DNA from: Thoreauomyces humboldtii
Taxonomy: Eukaryota > Chytridiomycota > Chytridiomycetes > Spizellomycetales > Powellomycetaceae
Assembly: GCA_027596035.1 (NCBI GenBank)
Contig: JADGJA010000302.1
Location: forward strand, 1-24,839
Direction of reading: 5' to 3'
Length of the DNA stretch: 24,839 nt
Below are positions 21,640 through 24,839 of the stretch, in pieces. The translations under genes and the position numbers were made by a program. Positions within the stretch are counted from its first letter, which is position 1, and every line of letters starts with the position of its first letter. The notes below the pieces were generated by a model. That model worked only from the letters and a program-made list of their open reading frames with translations, searched no databases and had not been told where the DNA came from.

Positions 21640-22195
21640 CGCAAGCGTAAACCCGACGAAGCCCCCGTTGAGGCTCGCCCGACCTCGCCCCTAGCGTAAA
21701 GGCAGGCCGCCAAAGAGCCACCTTTCAACACTGTTCCACTGCGTCGAACGCATGTGCAATCAAGCGTTCACATTGATACCACTATTCTTCTTGTCAACAT
21801 CCTTGGCATTAGTCAACCCCGGCTCCTTACCTCCGATGTCAAGAGATCATGGGAGGCCGTCCTTGATACCAACAAGAGGATCATCAAGAAGAAGTATTCA
21901 GGCTTGGAGTTTGCCCACTCGATCTACATCAACGGACTCGCCGGAGTCGCTGTCAGTATCTCAATGCAGTGAAGTGGCTGTGATTGAGGCCTGCTGGGAT
22001 ACACCATCCGAATGCATTCTTGTTTCACAACCGCCGGGCATGAAGAAAAAGATGATGAGAAAGCAGAAGTCACCCAGCAAAGCTGAACAGAGACGTACCC
22101 TCGACGCAAAATATGTAACCGAAAACCTTACAGCATTGCGGCATGCAGACCTTCACTCCAGCTTAGTCTACATCGATCCGAACAAGAGAGATCCA
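21640..22195 (+). pseudogene. Truncated Fanzor/TnpB-like RNA-guided nuclease remnant
   Basis: Fanzor proteins are eukaryotic TnpB relatives that cut DNA guided by an omega-RNA and travel with transposons and giant viruses. Frame 1 carries a basic segment (RKRKPDEAP), an in-frame taa at 21697-21699, then VPLRRTHVQSSVHIDTTILL, SDVKRSWEAVLDTNKRIIKK and GLEFAHSIYINGLAGVAVSI, which match by eye the wedge/REC-side strings of Fanzor1. A frame change near 21960 leads into KSPSKAEQRRTLDAKYV and the RuvC-I motif VYIDPNKRD, whose Asp is the first catalytic residue. After 22195 the similarity stops: RuvC-II, RuvC-III and the zinc finger are absent from this window as far as I can see. The remnant is therefore non-functional. 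The frame stays open straight into the AAA fragment. Confidence 0.6.
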
Positions 22196-22249
22196 TGTGA
22201 GCAGGACGGCGTCCACACGAGCGTGCCACACGAGGCGTGCCACACAAGG

Positions 22250-23318
22250 GGCGTCATTTCGTCCTTGCGCTATCTGAACTTTGGCCCTTTCAAAGACAAG
22301 ACCATCCGCTTCGCGACTCCGAGACGACGCTCGTCGGTTCGAACCGGTCGGGAAAACCACCCTTCTCAAGGCCATCAGCATCGTGGCCTACCTGCTTCAT
22401 CAGTACACCGGCACGGATACCCAGCTCTCCCCCCCGTACGACCAGCAGGGAATCTCGCAGCCCGAGACACGAGACCCCAGCTTTCTCCTTCCGGTTCCTC
22501 CCTCTTTCATGAACGGGGCCTTCAGAGATCCGATAAACAGTGAGGAGCTCACGGGAGAGAGGCTTCACGAAGCATCTTCTCCCTTTGTCGATGCCGCCGT
22601 CGCAATGACCTCGATCCCACCCATGTACATCCGAGTCGTACATATCCTGATGGCTGCCGAGGTCCGGATCCAAGACCTCGAGGCACGGCTGGCCACACGA
22701 ACCCGTCCTGTCCAAAGGTCCTCTTCCCGAGATGTATGGTCCGTGCACGATCCGAAGCCCCAGCCCAGTGGCTTATCCGACGAGTTCGACGCATTCTTGT
22801 CTGATCCGAGCACGCTGCTGAATCTACCGACGGATGTCACACGGATCGTGCGGTTGTGGATGGAGACGCCCACGGATCGGTGGCTACGATTGCATCCGGA
22901 CGGGTCTACCTCCCGCCTGCACCTGCCGCCCCTTCTGCAGCTGCGTTCATCGTTCCTGGAAGTTTGCCTGAGCTACAGATCTGTCGGCGCTCGATCTCTC
23001 AGGGTTTCCGTGAAAGCTGGACTTGGTTCTCCCGTTCGCCGCTACGGTGACTTCGGACTTACGTTTTTTTTTTCCTGCAAGGCTATGCGATGCATTTCGT
23101 ACCGAACTTTCGGGCGATGTACTCGCAACCTGTTCGCTGTTGCCATTGGATCGTTTCATGCGCGGCCGAGCCAAACAACTTTCGAACTAGATGCGAAAGG
23201 CCCTATCCTTCCAGCAGGGACTATCGCTTGGTCTTTTCAGGGCAAAAACACTCCGGTGATCTGCAGCGCCCTTCTCGCCTGCTTCGGCTTCGAGCGAGCG
23301 CAGGCTGCGCAGCAGTAG
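22250..23318 (+). pseudogene. SMC/OLD-like AAA ATPase head fragment, frameshifted, plus unassigned tail
   Basis: VISSLRYLNFGPFKDKTIRF is the classic N terminus of AAA_15/21-type (RecF/SMC/OLD-like) ATPases. The Walker A region follows in two other frames: TLVGSNRSGK, then TTLLKAISIVAYLLHQ. One-base losses near 22313 and near 22354 explain the two shifts. The P-loop has Arg where Gly is usual (GSNRSGKTT against GPNGSGKTT). From about 22356 one frame stays open to 23318 (LPVPPSFMNGAFRDP, IRVVHILMAAEVRIQDLEAR, LPTDVTRIVRLWM), with no family I recognise and no visible ABC signature or Walker B. That tail may be an unrelated insertion or a separate unknown gene. Confidence 0.5.
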
Positions 23319-24040
23319 TAGCTGTCCAATGCGCAGTACATTTTTTCTCGATCGAGGGCACACGAAAGTCGGCAAATCTGGAAATCTGCACACATCAACT
23401 CTTGTTCCATCTTGCGTTCGTTACACTATTATCTCACCAAAACCAGTCATGTTGGCGTTCGATGAGTTCAGCCGGGTATGCGACTGCGTGTGCACTGTGC
23501 GGTTCCCCCAACTCTGTCGAACCTCGAACCAGTGCGCAGCCGGAAAATCATCAGTCAACGGGGTCAGGCCACGGGGGGAACCCCGCTGAGCAACGTTCCG
23601 GAAATCATCGAAGAGATCCCACCATACATGTACTCGACTCGTGACTGAACGCGAACGAGATAAGTCTCGGATGACAACTAATATCGGACCATCTGCGCGT
23701 CAAAGGTAATACTCCCCAGGAATCGGTTAGTGGACCCATAGGGAGATGATCCAGTTCCATCTGCAAGCCTTGGCCCATAGCACTCTGAGACCGACCGAGA
23801 TGTTGGTCTCACAGTTCTATGATGGAGAAAACGATGCCATACGAAAAAAGCAAACCCAGCGACAACTCCGCGAGAACGGAACGTCAGAAGATATCGCGAG
23901 GCTGCCTGAAGCCAACACAAATGTTGATATCATGGTGCGGCAGCTCATTTCGGGTGGCGTCAGAGTGTTACGATTTTAGCTGCGTCGAATTTAGAACCCG
24001 CGACCAGGAATACGGTGTTGTCCCTTAGAATAATTAATCC
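23319..24040. other. No gene recognised within the accessory island
   Basis: Open frames at 23329-23589, 23090-23644 and 23746-23979 give products without recognisable motifs. Probably decayed coding or mobile DNA, given the flanks. Confidence 0.35.
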
Positions 24041-24118
24041 CCCGTGCTCGTTCCTTCGTGCTCGTTCCCCATTTCTCGTTCCCCCGTGCTCGTGAGATTA
24101 TTCCCCGTGCTCGTTCCC
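24041..24118. repeat. Short degenerate minisatellite (cccgtgctcgttc units)
   Basis: About five imperfect units of cccgtgctcgttcc occur in 78 bp, some truncated (tttctcgttcccc) and one interrupted by gagattatt. The array lies immediately before the kinase-like remnant. Confidence 0.75.
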
Positions 24119-24151
24119 AAACAAGGCTTTCGGTGCGACGTATCTACCAAC

Positions 24152-24525
24152 CACCGCGTCCACCTCATCCCTGTGGCACTCTGTTCCATCCACACACACA
24201 CGCAATCATTTTCATTGATTTCAGAGTTTCGCGAATCTGCTCGGACGGAACAACGGCATACGCGCCTGGCGGAACGAAAACTTACTCGTCCCCGGAATTC
24301 CTAGAGGATGTCCAAAAGGTCCTGGAACACGGGCCCATATTCCTCCGGACCAGCATGACGCCCTTCTTCCCCTGTGTTGAACGAATGGAAGCGATCAAGG
24401 CCGATTCCGTCAAACGTGATCCGATTCTTGGCTTTGAAAGGAGATGGCTGTCGGTTTACTGTATCCTTACAGGTTCCTATATCATACGACTTACTCCGCT
24501 CGAACACATAGGAGCATGGGAATAA
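24152..24525 (+). pseudogene. Protein-kinase-like catalytic core remnant
   Basis: HRVHL at about 24152-24166 resembles the HRD catalytic loop. One base out of frame from there, HPCGTLF continues the loop, and in the same frame come AIIFIDFRVSR (DFG with Gly replaced by Arg), then GGTKTYSSPE, which matches the GT..Y.APE end of an activation segment. Spacing between loop, DFG and APE fits an active-kinase fold. The catalytic Asp of HRD is Val and the DFG Gly is lost, so the copy could not be a normal kinase. The frame then runs to a stop at 24525 without clear C-lobe motifs. No N-lobe (Gly-rich loop, VAIK) was found upstream. The kinase identity is tentative. Confidence 0.4.
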
Positions 24526-24839
24526 TCTTTCGAACAGGATCAGGACCTGGCCAGCCAATCGAGGTCGCCATTCACGGGGTTCGGCCAACCAACGAGTTGG
24601 CTGTGGGGTTCGCAGTAAGCCAGGCTCGTGAGCAAACTCAAGGGCAGGGAATGCTAAGAGAGCCCACGCGTTCTGCTAGCTGAGATCTCTAGGGCAAGCT
24701 TGTGAAGGGTCCAAATCTCGCGGATAGCATAGGAAGTAGACAAAGAGAAATAGGATGATCAAAACCAAAGAAAAGAAAGAAAAAACACCAAAACAAAACT
24801 ATTTCGCCTGTTGAGAGAACCGCAGGAGAGGTGGGAGGG
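24526..24839. other. Window end, no gene seen
   Basis: AT content rises, with A-rich runs (about 24760-24800). Nothing coding is supported. Confidence 0.5.

Noticed and set aside
1..24839. tRNA genes, rRNA and CRISPR arrays
   Set aside because: I looked for T-loop-like ggttcga motifs and regular spaced repeats; hits fall in coding sequence or lack a cloverleaf, and no array is present.

Overview
The window looks like nuclear DNA from a GC-rich, intron-containing fungus. The intact genes are typically fungal: an NADPH oxidase regulator (NoxR/p67phox type), SGT1, a fungal-style ABCC transporter, a short ORM/ORMDL protein and the RNA polymerase III subunit RPC4/Rpc53. Introns are short (about 60-180 nt) GT-AG introns. 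The lineage is inferred only. Giant-virus-like and Fanzor-like remnants plus FN3-like secreted repeats would fit an early-diverging (for example chytrid-type) fungus, but nothing here proves it.

Layout. 1-4114 (+): noxR (881-2308, one exon) and SGT1 (2865-4114, two exons), both starting with TPR modules. 4402-6406 (-): a six-exon RING-H2 E3 ligase with a SUMO-interaction-like motif, convergent with SGT1. 6870-7706 (+): a decayed FN3-like repeat protein. 8284-9260 (+): a four-exon Cys-rich secreted protein with a likely GPI anchor, followed by a 75-bp tandem duplication. 9764-14044 (-): a five-exon full ABCC transporter without TMD0. 14045-15805: a gene-poor divergent promoter region. 15806-16635 (+): ORM (four exons). 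17020-18721 (-): RPC4 (four exons), convergent with ORM. Splice junctions were worked out by eye; every one keeps phase and restores family motifs.

From about 18.7 kb to the end the character changes. No intact host-type gene is visible. Instead there is a string of broken genes: a giant-virus-type MSV199 + T5orf172 protein (20.5-21.4 kb), a truncated Fanzor/TnpB-like RNA-guided nuclease ending at its RuvC-I motif (21.6-22.2 kb), an SMC/OLD-like AAA ATPase head running directly on from it (22.25-23.3 kb), and a kinase-like catalytic core remnant (24.15-24.5 kb). Each carries frameshifts or in-frame stops, while roughly 10 kb of neighbouring host coding sequence carries none. This is best read as a decaying mobile or endogenous giant-virus-derived island next to a housekeeping block.

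The intact genes do not form a pathway. They cover ROS signalling (noxR), SCF/HSP90 co-chaperone work (SGT1), ubiquitin/SUMO signalling (RING), export (ABCC), sphingolipid control (ORM) and Pol III transcription (RPC4).
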